A stretch of 64,000 nucleotides of DNA from DTYU01 sp040756575. GTDB taxonomy: Bacteria > Bacillota > Desulfotomaculia > Desulfotomaculales > Ammonificaceae. The notes below the pieces were generated by a model that saw only the letters and a program-made list of their open reading frames with translations, made no database searches and was not told where the DNA came from. Position 1 is the first letter of the stretch. Each line of letters starts with the position of its first letter. The stretch covers positions 17,388 to 81,387 of the forward strand of contig JBFLYP010000012.1 of assembly GCA_040756575.1 (NCBI GenBank), in the 5' to 3' direction. Positions 34,134 to 42,210 of the stretch are shown piece by piece. Both the position numbers and the translations under genes were made by a program.

Positions 34134-34617
34134 GTTGCCGGCCGACCTCCTCCACGGCGTTCTGCACCAGGCGGAAATGCTGGTTGCGGTCGATCGCCTG
34201 CCCGGCGACTTTGGCGGTTGCGAGCAGTACCAGGTCGGCCAATTCCGCGTGCAGGGCGCGGCGCGCCTCGTTCTTCTGCCGCTCGATCTCCGCGGCCGCA
34301 CGGGCTTGCATGCTGTCGGATGCGGCGCGCGCCTGTTCTAAAACCTCCCGCGTGCGGTTTTCCGCCGCGGTTTCCGCACGGGCCAGTATGGCACGCGCCT
34401 CCTCGCGGGCATTTACGAGCAACTCCCGCCGCTGCGCGAGCAGTTCCTCCGCTTCCTTCCGGGCTTTTTCTGCGGCCGCGATCTGTTCCGCTACAAACCG
34501 CCGCCGGTCGTCAAGGACCTTAAGCAGCGGGCGGTAGGCAAAGAGCCGGAGGAGAACGAGCAGCAACAGGAAGTGGAACACCTGGGCAGCCACCGTGGCG
34601 TTAAAACTTAAGTCCAG
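34126..34617 (-). CDS. atpF: ATP synthase b subunit
   Basis: Membrane-anchored peripheral stalk. It has one N-terminal membrane helix (QVFHFLLLLVLLRLFAYRPL) and a long charged helix (DDRRRFVAEQIAAAEKARKE and onward). The usual b-subunit start LDLSFNAT lies upstream of the first GTG (34593). An in-frame TGA stands nine bases before CTG at 34617. GGGGGTGAG is 5-7 nt before that CTG, so a CTG start (163 residues) fits best; the GTG at 34593 has no ribosome site. The C-terminal part of the protein is normal. Confidence 0.9.
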   Translation of the reverse strand: MDLSFNATVAAQVFHFLLLLVLLRLFAYRPLLKVLDDRRRFVAEQIAAAEKARKEAEELLAQRRELLVNAREEARAILARAETAAENRTREVLEQARAASDSMQARAAAEIERQKNEARRALHAELADLVLLATAKVAGQAIDRNQHFRLVQNAVEEVGRQRA

Positions 34618-34685
34618 AACAGCTCACCCCCGTTAACGCAGAAATCAATTCGCTGCTTTTCAGGCATGCAAAACCGAATTGACAG

Positions 34686-34919
34686 CTACCGGATGTTTCC
34701 TAACAGCAGAAAAGCGATTACCACGGCAATCAACGGCACTGTCTCGATCAGGCCGACCGAAATCAGCATTATGGTCAGCAGCGATCCGCGCAGTTCCGGC
34801 TGGCGGGCGATCCCCTCGATGGCTTTACTGGTGGCAATTCCGTTGCCGATAGCCGCACCCGTAGCCGCCAGTCCCGCCACTATTGCCATGCCTAAAGCGG
34901 AGGCTGCGCTTAAATCCAC
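34686..34919 (-). CDS. atpE: ATP synthase c subunit
   Basis: Ring-forming proteolipid of 77 residues with two membrane helices. The loop is IARQPELRG and the ion-binding glutamate is in GLIETVPLIAVVIAF. The residue after it is Thr, and the position of the sodium-type glutamine in helix 1 is Asn (GAAIGNGIATSK). The tyrosine of the sodium motif is absent, so proton coupling is more likely, but polar groups at two ligand positions leave this open. GTG start. Confidence 0.94.
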   Translation of the reverse strand: MDLSAASALGMAIVAGLAATGAAIGNGIATSKAIEGIARQPELRGSLLTIMLISVGLIETVPLIAVVIAFLLLGNIR

Positions 34920-34925
34920 TCTCGA

Positions 34926-35693
34926 TCATCCTTCCTCAGAGGTCGCCATGGAGATGTAGGCGATGCTCAGAATTGTAAACAGGAAAGCCTGAATCAGCGA
35001 TAAGAAGGCGCCGAATCCCAGCCACAGCACCGAAGCCAAAAAACCGCCGGCCAGCTCGGCAAAACCGGTGATGAGTCCGAGCAGCGCAAGGGTCATGATC
35101 TCCTTCCCCTTCATGTTTCCGAATAGCCGGAAAGCCAGGGTTACCGGCTTGGCTGCTTCCTCAACAAGCCTCACGGGCAGAAAGAACGGATAAGGTTTGA
35201 GGAAATCCTTGAAGTACTCGCCACGGCGGTAGCGCAGCCCCCAGGCGTGGATGGCGATGAAGGTGACCCCGGCCAGCGCAAAGGTGGTCTGGTGGTCGGC
35301 GGTGGGCGCGGAGAGAGTCGGTACAATGCCCAGAAGGTTGGCTACAGTGATAAAAAATAAAAAGGTCAGCGCAAGCAAGAGAACGCCTTCGCCGCGGCGC
35401 GGCTCCATCGAGTCCCTGATCATGTCGCGCATAAAATCAATAACTATCTCGAACAGGGCTGCCAGGCGTCCCGGCCGGTAAACATGGGCGCTGCGGGCTG
35501 CCGCTATCGCGCCGACAATAACCACGGCCATAGCCACCCAGGTAAAGATAATCGTGCGTGGGTTTACCTCTATCGGGTAGCCGAAGACTTCACCCAGACG
35601 CCAGGGTTGTTCGGGTATATTCCAGACGTTCAGCGCTTCGTGGACACGTTCGATGAGCGAAACTTCCGGCGTGCGTCCCGCTTCAGGAACCAA
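34926..35693 (-). CDS. atpB: ATP synthase a subunit
   Basis: Membrane stator subunit that forms the ion half-channels. 255 residues with five or six membrane segments. The essential arginine is in KPVTLAFRLFGNMKGKE. TTG start at 35693 follows GGAGGT at 7 nt. It is the first recognisable gene of the atp operon (order B-E-F-H-A-G-D-C); no atpI-like gene is present upstream in the window. Confidence 0.94.
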   Translation of the reverse strand: MVPEAGRTPEVSLIERVHEALNVWNIPEQPWRLGEVFGYPIEVNPRTIIFTWVAMAVVIVGAIAAARSAHVYRPGRLAALFEIVIDFMRDMIRDSMEPRRGEGVLLLALTFLFFITVANLLGIVPTLSAPTADHQTTFALAGVTFIAIHAWGLRYRRGEYFKDFLKPYPFFLPVRLVEEAAKPVTLAFRLFGNMKGKEIMTLALLGLITGFAELAGGFLASVLWLGFGAFLSLIQAFLFTILSIAYISMATSEEG

Positions 35694-36024
35694 ACCTGCA
35701 ACCTCCGATCAGCGGCCAGTCATGCATTTTACTTACTACCTTGACATTATCTCTCTACCATTCCACGATTATGCGAGGTCTGAGATGACGTCCTCGGCAG
35801 TAATACAAACTGCCTGGCCGGAATGCGCGAGAAAGGAACACGAAAGCACTCAGCCCCTGGTTCCGCGTAAAAGGAGCACCCTTTTTTCCGGGCGGGTGAA
35901 ACGGGCGCCAAGGTTGAAATAGGAGAGTGTTGCAAAACTCTGATTTGTTGAAGAGTAAGCTCACCTATTCGCAAGCGGCAACTTGTAGTAGCAAGGCCGG
36001 AGGCTGCGAAAAACGAACATGGCA

Positions 36025-36165
36025 AAAACAGATGTCAGACGCAAGATGTAAGAGGTCGGAATATTTGTAAAAATTCGCTACGCGAATTCCCCTTGAATTT
36101 TCTGACTTCCGACTTCTGGGTTCTGACCTCCGAAATAGCCAGGCGAAGTTTTGCAGCGGTCTCAT
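36025..36165 (-). repeat. R1 repeat upstream of the atp operon
   Basis: GATGTCAGACGCAAGATG, AGAGGTCGGA, central AAATTCGCTACGCGAATT hairpin, then TCTGACTTCCGACTTCTGG and the terminal CCAGGCGAAGTTTTGCAGC. The rest of 35694-36294 shows no gene; a promoter for the atp operon should lie here, but none of good quality was seen. Confidence 0.6.
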
Positions 36166-36289
36166 AGGTGATGGTTTGGGCTGCGGCAGGGGTAAGAAAG
36201 GCAGGTCTTTTCTGAGTGCGAGGGGCCCCTTAAGCCTTAAGGACGAACGAGAAGAGAGATCAACGCCAGTTTATCGCTCAGATAGCATA

Positions 36290-36318
36290 TAAAAAGAACC
36301 CGGCACTGCCGGGTTCTG
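36290..36318 (-). terminator. Rho-independent terminator, minus strand
   Basis: 11-bp stem AGAACCCGGCA/TGCCGGGTTCT with a one-base loop, followed on the minus strand by TTTTTA. It ends the transcript of the reductase gene and the PPIase remnant. Confidence 0.85.
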
Positions 36319-36344
36319 GTATTCGCCCTTAATCAGCGGTGAAG

Positions 36345-36475
36345 TTACTTCACCATCCGTGCCTTCAGTATCTTGTCGCCGACGGCCGTCTGTGGACCAC
36401 GTCCATGCCTTTGACCACCCTGCCGAAAACGGCGTACTGGCCTTGCAGCTTGGCAATAAGGGGAACATTACGCAC
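36345..36475 (-). pseudogene. Cyclophilin-type peptidyl-prolyl isomerase, frameshifted C-terminal remnant
   Basis: One frame reads KLQGQYAVFGRVVKGMDVV, the typical cyclophilin end region. After a one-base shift the next frame continues QTAVGDKILKARMVK and stops at 36345. Only about the last 40 residues of a ~150-residue domain remain, so it is truncated and frameshifted. It lies just after the reductase stop codon and before the terminator. Confidence 0.6.
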
Positions 36476-36492
36476 GCTTGCCTCCCGGTGCG

Positions 36493-37635
36493 CTATTGCC
36501 GGGTAGCTTTTATAAATGCTGCCGGCAGGTGTTTGATACATGAATGAAAAAACTCCTCGTAGGTGACTTCTCCCGCAACGAGCTGGACAAACTCTGCGGC
36601 CAATTCAGGACGGCGTTCGAGAAGGCGGTGAAAGAGACCGGATGCAGGATAAAACATCCGGGCAATGCGGTAGGCGGTAAGCATTTCCGGCCCCATCTCT
36701 TTGCGCACCGACTCGGTGTATTGACGCAGGTCGGGCTGCGGCTTTTTGATCTCGGCCAGAATTGTCTCTGCGGCAAGACGTGCGCTCAGCAGTGCCGGGT
36801 AAATGCCCTCGCCGGTCAGTGCGTCTGCAAGACCCGCTGCATCGCCCACCACGAGGGCGCGGCCCCGGTGCAGAAGGCTGGGTTTCGGGTTGTAGGGAAT
36901 AGCCCAGCCGCGCGTTTTTGACGTTCCGGCAGGTTCCGCCAGACCCTCGGCATGGATCAACTCACCAAGGAGCGGACGCAGGCCTTTGAAACGGGGGGAT
37001 ATGCTGCCGGCGCCGAGCGACAGCCCCTGAGCCTTGGGAAACACCCAGGTGAACGTCCCTGGTGCAAGCCCGTAATTTACCTTAATCTTGCCCCTGCTGT
37101 CTTCAAGTCGGTTACCGCGGACCGCCGCCTCTTTCACGAGAGCCACGGCGGTTTTTCTGCCGGGAGCGAGTTCAAGGCTTCGCGCCACTACGCTCATGGC
37201 TCCGTCGGCACCTACAAGTATTTCACCGGACCATTCGGCGCTGCCCGCCTGCACGGTTACCGCGGCTCCGTCCGTATCTACCCGGCTTACGCGTACTCCG
37301 TCAAGGACCGTTGCGCCGGCCTCCTTTGCCTTTTCCACCATAAAAGCATCGAACAGGTCCCTGCTCACGATGTACACGACCGGTTGGTCGAGGGAGATGG
37401 TTATCGGCCGGGAATTGTGGTAGGTCAGAACGACCGTGTGGACTGTATCCTCGATAACGGGATCAAGTTGGAAGTCGAGAAAGCGGAGCGCCTTGCGAGC
37501 TATGCCCCCCGCGCACGGCTTATACCGCGGAAGGCGTTCTTTTTCCAGGATCAGGACGTCCACACCTTCGCGGGAAAGCAGGTATGCAAGATAGGCCCCC
37601 GCGGGCCCGGCGCCCGTGATTATGACCTGGTGCAC
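36493..37635 (-). CDS. Geranylgeranyl reductase family FAD-dependent oxidoreductase
   Basis: 380-residue flavoprotein of the GGR/para-hydroxybenzoate hydroxylase fold. The FAD-binding GxGxxG motif is ITGAGPAGAYLAYLLS at the N-terminus, followed by LPRYKPCAGGIARKAL (GGR-type PCAGG). The second FAD motif is GRALVVGDAAGLADALTGEG. Such enzymes reduce isoprenoid chains of lipids or quinones, or act on other hydrophobic substrates; the substrate is not predictable here. Monocistronic by layout, apart from the PPIase remnant. Confidence 0.85.
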   Translation of the reverse strand: MHQVIITGAGPAGAYLAYLLSREGVDVLILEKERLPRYKPCAGGIARKALRFLDFQLDPVIEDTVHTVVLTYHNSRPITISLDQPVVYIVSRDLFDAFMVEKAKEAGATVLDGVRVSRVDTDGAAVTVQAGSAEWSGEILVGADGAMSVVARSLELAPGRKTAVALVKEAAVRGNRLEDSRGKIKVNYGLAPGTFTWVFPKAQGLSLGAGSISPRFKGLRPLLGELIHAEGLAEPAGTSKTRGWAIPYNPKPSLLHRGRALVVGDAAGLADALTGEGIYPALLSARLAAETILAEIKKPQPDLRQYTESVRKEMGPEMLTAYRIARMFYPASGLFHRLLERRPELAAEFVQLVAGEVTYEEFFHSCIKHLPAAFIKATRQ

Positions 37636-37962
37636 AGCATACCCCTTTACAGTCGCCGTATTTTGGAGCCCGGTTTTGCCGTATTTCCCGGAAGGATTTC
37701 ATAGGGTTAACCCCCGTAAATTTAGCTCCGGTAATATTATTTGCCTTTTACTTTTTAAAAATTCAACAACGGTACGAAGGGAATGTAAAGCAGAAGGACT
37801 GCCGCCGAAGCGGAATCCTGCTGTTTGGCCCGGAATACATCCGGCTACACCTGAGGGTCCACCACTGAGCCCATAAAAAGGATGGAGGGTTGCTTCTTGC
37901 TGCCGTCCTTCTAATTCAATATATTTAAACACATGGGCAGGGTGTAAATAAAGACCGGCCGC

Positions 37963-39741
37963 TCATTGATCGGAGAACTTGTTTTTCGCCAGAAAACGAT
38001 AAAGGGTGGCCCTTCCCACTCCAAGGACTTTGGCGGCTTTCACTTTGTTGCCGCCGGTTTCTTTCAACGCCTTTGCGACATCTTCAGTGCGGAGCTTTGT
38101 CTTTAATGTTGGCGCGGCCCCGGACGGACGTTCTCCGCGGAGGGGCCCCTTGAGCAGGTTCCGGTATTTCGCTGTTATCTCTGAAGGCAGGTGTTCCAGG
38201 CCGATCTCGCCGTCCCGGCACTTTACCATCGCGAACTGAATGGCGTTCTGCAACTGCCGGATGTTGCCCGGCCAGTCGTAGTCCAGCAAAGCGGACAGCG
38301 CCGGGCCGCTCAGTGAAAAATGACGGCCGCCCGCCTGCGATGCGTACCTTTTTAAAAAGTGCTCGGCAAGTAAGGGGATGTCGGTCCGCCTCTCCCGCAA
38401 CGGCGGCAGCGTTATGGGCACAACGCAGAGGCGGTAGTACAGGTCTTCGCGGAATTTCCCCTGAGCCGCCATTTCCCTGAGGTCGCGGTTGGTGGCGCTG
38501 ATCACCCGGATGTCCACCTTGATCGTTTTTTCGCCGCCCACGCGTTCGAAAGTGCCTTCCTGCAGGACGCGCAGGAGCTTGACCTGTGTCGCCGGCGACA
38601 GTTCCCCTACTTCGTCGAGGAAGAGCGTTCCCCCGTTGGCTAATTCGAAACGGCCTTTCTTGTCCCGGATTGCTCCGGTGAAAGCCCCTTTCACGTGGCC
38701 GAATAGCTCGCTTTCCAGCGTACCCTCCGGGAGGGCGCCGCAGTTTACCACCAAAAAAGGTTTTGCGGCCCGCAGGCTCTCCCTGTGAATCGCCGTCGCC
38801 ACAAGCTCTTTCCCGGTGCCCGTTTCGCCCTGGATTAAGACGGGCACGTTCGTTGCCGCCACGTTGCGAATTGTTTCGAAAACCTCCAGCATCTTGTGGT
38901 CCCTGCCGATAATACCGGAAAACTGTGTGGTTTCGCCCAAACGGTGTTCGAGTTCGATAACCCGGGTCTGGTCCCGGTACGAAGCTAATATCCCCACTGC
39001 CCGGCCGGCGCTGTCCTTCATCGGCACCACAGACATCTCCAGGTGCCTTGTCTCACCATCCTTTGTCGCGATATCGAGCGGGTAGGCGACCGGGCCGTCC
39101 ACCACACAGGTGCCCGTTTCCTGGAAGCTGCACTTTCCCCCGCAGAAGCCGTATGGGAAAACCCGGTGGCAGTCACGGCCGAGAACCTCTTCCCTGCGAT
39201 ACCCGGTAATCTCCTCCGCCGCCTTGTTGAAGAAAAAGATCCGGCGGAATACGTCGTGGGCAACAATGCCTTCTTTAAGGTTGTCGAGGATGCGCTCGGC
39301 ATTGTTCTTCAGGGTGACCAAGGCGGAAAAATAGCCGTGATGGAACAGTTGCACCACCCGATCCTTGATCTCTTCCCGGAGGGAACAGAGAAACCGGTAC
39401 CGTTCTGCCTCGTTCTCTTCTTTCGAGGGATCCGGCAGGTTCCAGTAAACCAAGCCGTGGATACCCTGGAGGACGGGATACCGCTCTCTTATCCGGTCGC
39501 TCAGAACGATCACCACGTCGAAAAGCTGCACCCCTAAGTCCGATAGCTTTTTTACGGTATGCCCTGAAATGTCTACGCCGGCTTCGGCCATTGACCGTAC
39601 AGCAAGCGGGTCGATAACCCCTTTGTGCACACCGGCGCTCATAACGCACACCCCGGGAGGGGTGAGGAGTCTTGCGAAGCCCTCCGCCATCTGGCTGCGG
39701 CACGAGTTGTACTCACCAACGAACAAGAGCTTGTGTTCCAC
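37963..39741 (-). CDS. Sigma-54-dependent activator with a degenerate ArsC-like domain and Cys-rich PAS
   Basis: About 592 residues in four parts. (1) N-terminal low-molecular-weight phosphatase/arsenate-reductase fold, residues ~1-130, with loop FVGEYNSCRSQMAEG where ArsC has FVCTGNSCRS. (2) PAS domain, ~150-260, with Cys spacing CHRVFPYGFCGGKCSF then C. (3) AAA+ domain with Walker A GETGTGKE, the sigma-54 contact loop GAFTGA, and Walker B TLFLDEVGEL. (4) Fis-type helix-turn-helix at the C-terminus. The ArsC active-site Cys is Gly, and the two redox Cys positions read VLS and RYP, so the domain should be a sensor, not an enzyme. GTG at 39741 (or 39750). Divergent from hcp. Confidence 0.9.
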   Translation of the reverse strand: MEHKLLFVGEYNSCRSQMAEGFARLLTPPGVCVMSAGVHKGVIDPLAVRSMAEAGVDISGHTVKKLSDLGVQLFDVVIVLSDRIRERYPVLQGIHGLVYWNLPDPSKEENEAERYRFLCSLREEIKDRVVQLFHHGYFSALVTLKNNAERILDNLKEGIVAHDVFRRIFFFNKAAEEITGYRREEVLGRDCHRVFPYGFCGGKCSFQETGTCVVDGPVAYPLDIATKDGETRHLEMSVVPMKDSAGRAVGILASYRDQTRVIELEHRLGETTQFSGIIGRDHKMLEVFETIRNVAATNVPVLIQGETGTGKELVATAIHRESLRAAKPFLVVNCGALPEGTLESELFGHVKGAFTGAIRDKKGRFELANGGTLFLDEVGELSPATQVKLLRVLQEGTFERVGGEKTIKVDIRVISATNRDLREMAAQGKFREDLYYRLCVVPITLPPLRERRTDIPLLAEHFLKRYASQAGGRHFSLSGPALSALLDYDWPGNIRQLQNAIQFAMVKCRDGEIGLEHLPSEITAKYRNLLKGPLRGERPSGAAPTLKTKLRTEDVAKALKETGGNKVKAAKVLGVGRATLYRFLAKNKFSDQ

Positions 39742-39758
39742 GATAATCACCGCCTACT

Positions 39759-39827
39759 GTCTCATTGTCTCGGATGTATCACTGTCTCAGCAGCATTATT
39801 GTATCAGTTTTGCGCTACTGAGACAAT
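39759..39827. promoter_or_regulatory. Cluster of activator half-sites (upstream activating sequence)
   Basis: TGTCTC/TGTATC half-sites recur at about 39761, 39769, 39776, 39783 and 39801. The clearest dyad is ATTGTATCAGT (39798-39808) with ACTGAGACAAT (39817-39827): 11-bp arms, one mismatch, 8-nt spacer. It lies between the regulator start and the sigma-54 promoter, where an enhancer for this activator is expected. Confidence 0.65.
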
Positions 39828-39912
39828 TTCTTTAAGCGCAATCCGTTGCAATAATTCTGTAACCCCTTGCCGGCCGGTGGGTGGGGGCTTTTATGAAACC
39901 TGCTGTTATCGG

Positions 39913-39928
39913 TGGCACGGTTTTTGCA
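39913..39928 (+). promoter_or_regulatory. Sigma-54 (-24/-12) promoter for hcp
   Basis: TGGCAC, five bases, TTGCA: an exact match to the sigma-54 core. It lies about 86 bases downstream of the best dyad and points toward hcp, 455 bases away. The long leader holds R3 and R1 repeats. Confidence 0.85.
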
Positions 39929-39984
39929 GTAATAAGAGTGCAGCGGCGGAAAGCCAGCTCAGAAACCATTGACAATTTCACGGG

Positions 39985-40370
39985 AGTTCCCCATGCCGCT
40001 GTCAAGCGGCACCACGACGGATGAAATGGGGCAAATAGACCTGGAAGCTGGTTGCTTAGATGCAGTAGAGTAAACATAAACGGAACGCGGTGAGGAGCGA
40101 GCAGTACAAGGAAGGCGCAGCCGGACGGGCCTGATTGGGAAGTGAGAAGTGGGAAGTGAGAAGTGGGAAGTGAGAAGTGGGAAGTGGGAGCTATGAAGAA
40201 ATTCGCGCAGCGAATTTCTCCCTTAAGAAATCTCACCTCTAACTTCCTACATCCCACCTCTCAAATGGCCGGAGCGTATACGGAAATACGTGAGAATTCG
40301 GACACGCCTGGCCGACAAAGTAATGCGAAGCTTATCGCCGCGCCCCAGCGAGAGAAGTACTATTTTTAAA
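39985..40370 (+). repeat. R3 element with nested R1 in the hcp leader
   Basis: R3 head with hairpin TGCCGC/GCGGCA, then CACCACGACGGATGAAATGG and GGAACGCGGTGAGGAGCGAGC. R1 (GTGGGAAGTGAGAAGTGG, central AAATTCGCGCAGCGAATTT, TCTCACCTCTAACTTCC) is inserted at about 40137-40268 immediately after the R3 string GGCGCAGCCGG. The R3 apical stem CGTAT/ATACG (40275-40290) and the 3' end TTATCGCCGCGCCC follow. No gene is present. Confidence 0.75.
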
Positions 40371-40382
40371 GGAGGTAGTAGT

Positions 40383-41663
40383 ATGTTTTGTAACCAGTGT
40401 TCCCAAACCCCGCCGGCGGGGTGCACCAAAGCAGGAGTGTGCGGCAAGAACGAAGACCTTGTAAGCGTGCAAGACATTTTGCTCTTGGGTCTAAAAGGCG
40501 TAGCCGCCTATGCGTATCACGCAAGGGAGCTCGGCTACAGCGACCCGGAAATCGACGGCTTTATGCACGAAGCGCTTTTCTCCACTTTGACAAACGTCGA
40601 TTTTGACCTGCCGCGGACGGTCAGGATGGTGCTTAGGTGCGGCGAGGTCAACCTGAAGGCGATGGAACTGCTCGACCGCGCACACACGGAAAGGTTCGGC
40701 GTGCCGCAGCCGACGGCCGTTTCGCGAGGCACCAGGAAAGGCCACGGCATTTTGGTAACCGGCCACGATCTGTTAGACCTTTATGAACTGCTGAAACAGA
40801 CTGCGGGCACAGGGATTAACGTTTACACACACGGCGAGATGCTTCCTGCACACGCATACCCGGTTTTAAGACAGTTCAGCCACCTGGCCGGTAACTGGGG
40901 AGACTCGTGGGTTAGGCAAAAGGATGAGTTCGAGGCTTTTCCGGGGGCTGTCCTGGCCACCACGAACTGCGTTTTGATCCCGAAAGAGTCTTACCGGGAC
41001 CGGCTGTTCACCTGCGGGATCGCCGGCGTCGAGGGCGTTGTCCACATCGAAAACCGGGACTTCACACCGGTAATTGAAAAGGCGCTGTCCCTCCCGAAGC
41101 TGACGGCTTCAGAGGGCGGAAAGGTTACCACCGGCTTTCACCACCAGGCTGTGCTGGCCCTTGCGGATAAGGTGATCGAGGGAGTAAAGTCCGGCAAGAT
41201 CCGCCGTTTCTTCCTGGTCGGTGGGTGCGACGGCCCCCACAAGGCGATGCCTTACTACCGTGAGTTTGTGCGGATGGTCCCCGGGGATTGCGTCGTTCTC
41301 ACATTAGGGTGCGGCAAGTACAGGTTTAACGACCTTGACCTCGGCGCGATTGACGGCATCCCGCGCCTCCTCGATATCGGACAGTGCAACAACTCATACT
41401 CGGCGGTTCAAATCGCCGCCGCACTCGCCGGGGCTTTCCGGACGTCGGTCAACGAGTTGCCGCTCTCGCTGGTGTTGAGCTGGTTTGAGCAGAAGGCGGT
41501 AGCGATCCTGCTTTCACTGTTCTATCTCGGTGTTAAGGGCATTTACCTGGGTCCGCGCCCGCCCGCTTTTGTAACGCCCGGTATCCTCCGGGTTTTGCAA
41601 GAAAACTTTGACCTGAGGCTGATAACCACCCCGGCCGAGGACCTTGCGGCGATGCTTGGGTAA
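40383..41663 (+). CDS. hcp: Hybrid-cluster protein (hydroxylamine reductase), short class
   Basis: Fe-S-O hybrid-cluster enzyme of nitrosative/oxidative stress in anaerobes; reduces hydroxylamine or NO. The 426-residue length and N-terminal cysteines (CNQCSQTPPAGCTKAGVC) fit the class III form. Later cluster ligands appear in TNCVLIPK, LFTCGIAGVEG, VGGCDG, LGCGKYRFN and IGQCNNSYSA. ATG at 40383 follows GGAGGTAGT. A sigma-54 promoter and divergent activator lie upstream; a ferredoxin gene, a likely electron donor, lies downstream. Confidence 0.93.
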   Translation: MFCNQCSQTPPAGCTKAGVCGKNEDLVSVQDILLLGLKGVAAYAYHARELGYSDPEIDGFMHEALFSTLTNVDFDLPRTVRMVLRCGEVNLKAMELLDRAHTERFGVPQPTAVSRGTRKGHGILVTGHDLLDLYELLKQTAGTGINVYTHGEMLPAHAYPVLRQFSHLAGNWGDSWVRQKDEFEAFPGAVLATTNCVLIPKESYRDRLFTCGIAGVEGVVHIENRDFTPVIEKALSLPKLTASEGGKVTTGFHHQAVLALADKVIEGVKSGKIRRFFLVGGCDGPHKAMPYYREFVRMVPGDCVVLTLGCGKYRFNDLDLGAIDGIPRLLDIGQCNNSYSAVQIAAALAGAFRTSVNELPLSLVLSWFEQKAVAILLSLFYLGVKGIYLGPRPPAFVTPGILRVLQENFDLRLITTPAEDLAAMLG

Positions 41664-41749
41664 ACCTCATGTTTCCTAATGTAGAACACAGAACGGACCC
41701 CGGAGTGGTGACCCAACGAGTTATTAACGCAGAACACATTCTCGGGGGA

Positions 41750-41885
41750 GTCGTTCACGACTGCAGTCGCCACCGGGAATGCAAATAGTTCAATTGTTTG
41801 GGCTGCGGCGTTTTATAAACGTTGAACGTAGAACGCAGAACGGACCCTAAAGGTCTGTCAGTATAAGGTTGAACGTCTATTTTCG
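41750..41885 (+). repeat. R3-like head joined to an R2 repeat
   Basis: CGACTGCAGTCG hairpin plus CCACCGGGAATG (R3-head-like), then TCAATTGTTTGGGCTGCGG, TTTTATAAACGTTGAACG, GAACGGACCCTAAAGG and AGTATAAGGTTGAACG (R2). The same junction occurs near 63525-63640. Confidence 0.6.
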
Positions 41886-41900
41886 GGAGAGGTGATGGCG

Positions 41901-42140
41901 ATGTTTGACAGGTGTCCCGGCAGTGATAACATCCGCACACCTACGCTCCGGATCAAGAAGTGCCCGCGGTGCGGGTCGGAAGTAGAGGTTTTCTCGAATG
42001 ATGTGCGGTTAAAGTGCCCCGGATGCGGCCTTGACATTTACAACGATATACAGTCGTGCGTGCGGTGGTGCAGATACGCGAGGAACTGCCTCGGCGAGGA
42101 AGAATACAAGAGGCTTATGGAGGAAGCGGGATGCTGCTGA
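41901..42140 (+). CDS. Small zinc-ribbon protein
   Basis: 79 residues. A classical zinc-ribbon pair, KKCPRCGSEVEVFSNDVRLK then CPGCG, is followed by a second cysteine set (CVRWCRYARNC) and a C-terminal CC. ATG at 41901 follows GGAGAGGTG at 7 nt; upstream GTG/ATG at 41892 and 41895 overlap that site. It lies between hcp and a ferredoxin, so it may be part of the same stress response, perhaps as a redox or metal-handling accessory. Exact role unknown. Confidence 0.75.
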   Translation: MFDRCPGSDNIRTPTLRIKKCPRCGSEVEVFSNDVRLKCPGCGLDIYNDIQSCVRWCRYARNCLGEEEYKRLMEEAGCC

Positions 42141-42210
42141 GTGCCGGGCGGGGCCCCGGTAACAATGATCCGCTGCGATCGGGGGAGTCAACTTGCACGG
42201 GGGTGAAACA

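Noticed and set aside
34134..34301. N-terminal extension of AtpH
   Set aside because: It overlaps atpF in another frame and reads Arg/Pro-rich nonsense; GTG 34133 gives the family start.
34686..34919. Sodium-type ATP synthase c subunit
   Set aside because: Glu-Thr and an Asn at the Gln position are suggestive, but the Tyr of the sodium motif is missing, so proton coupling is kept as the default.
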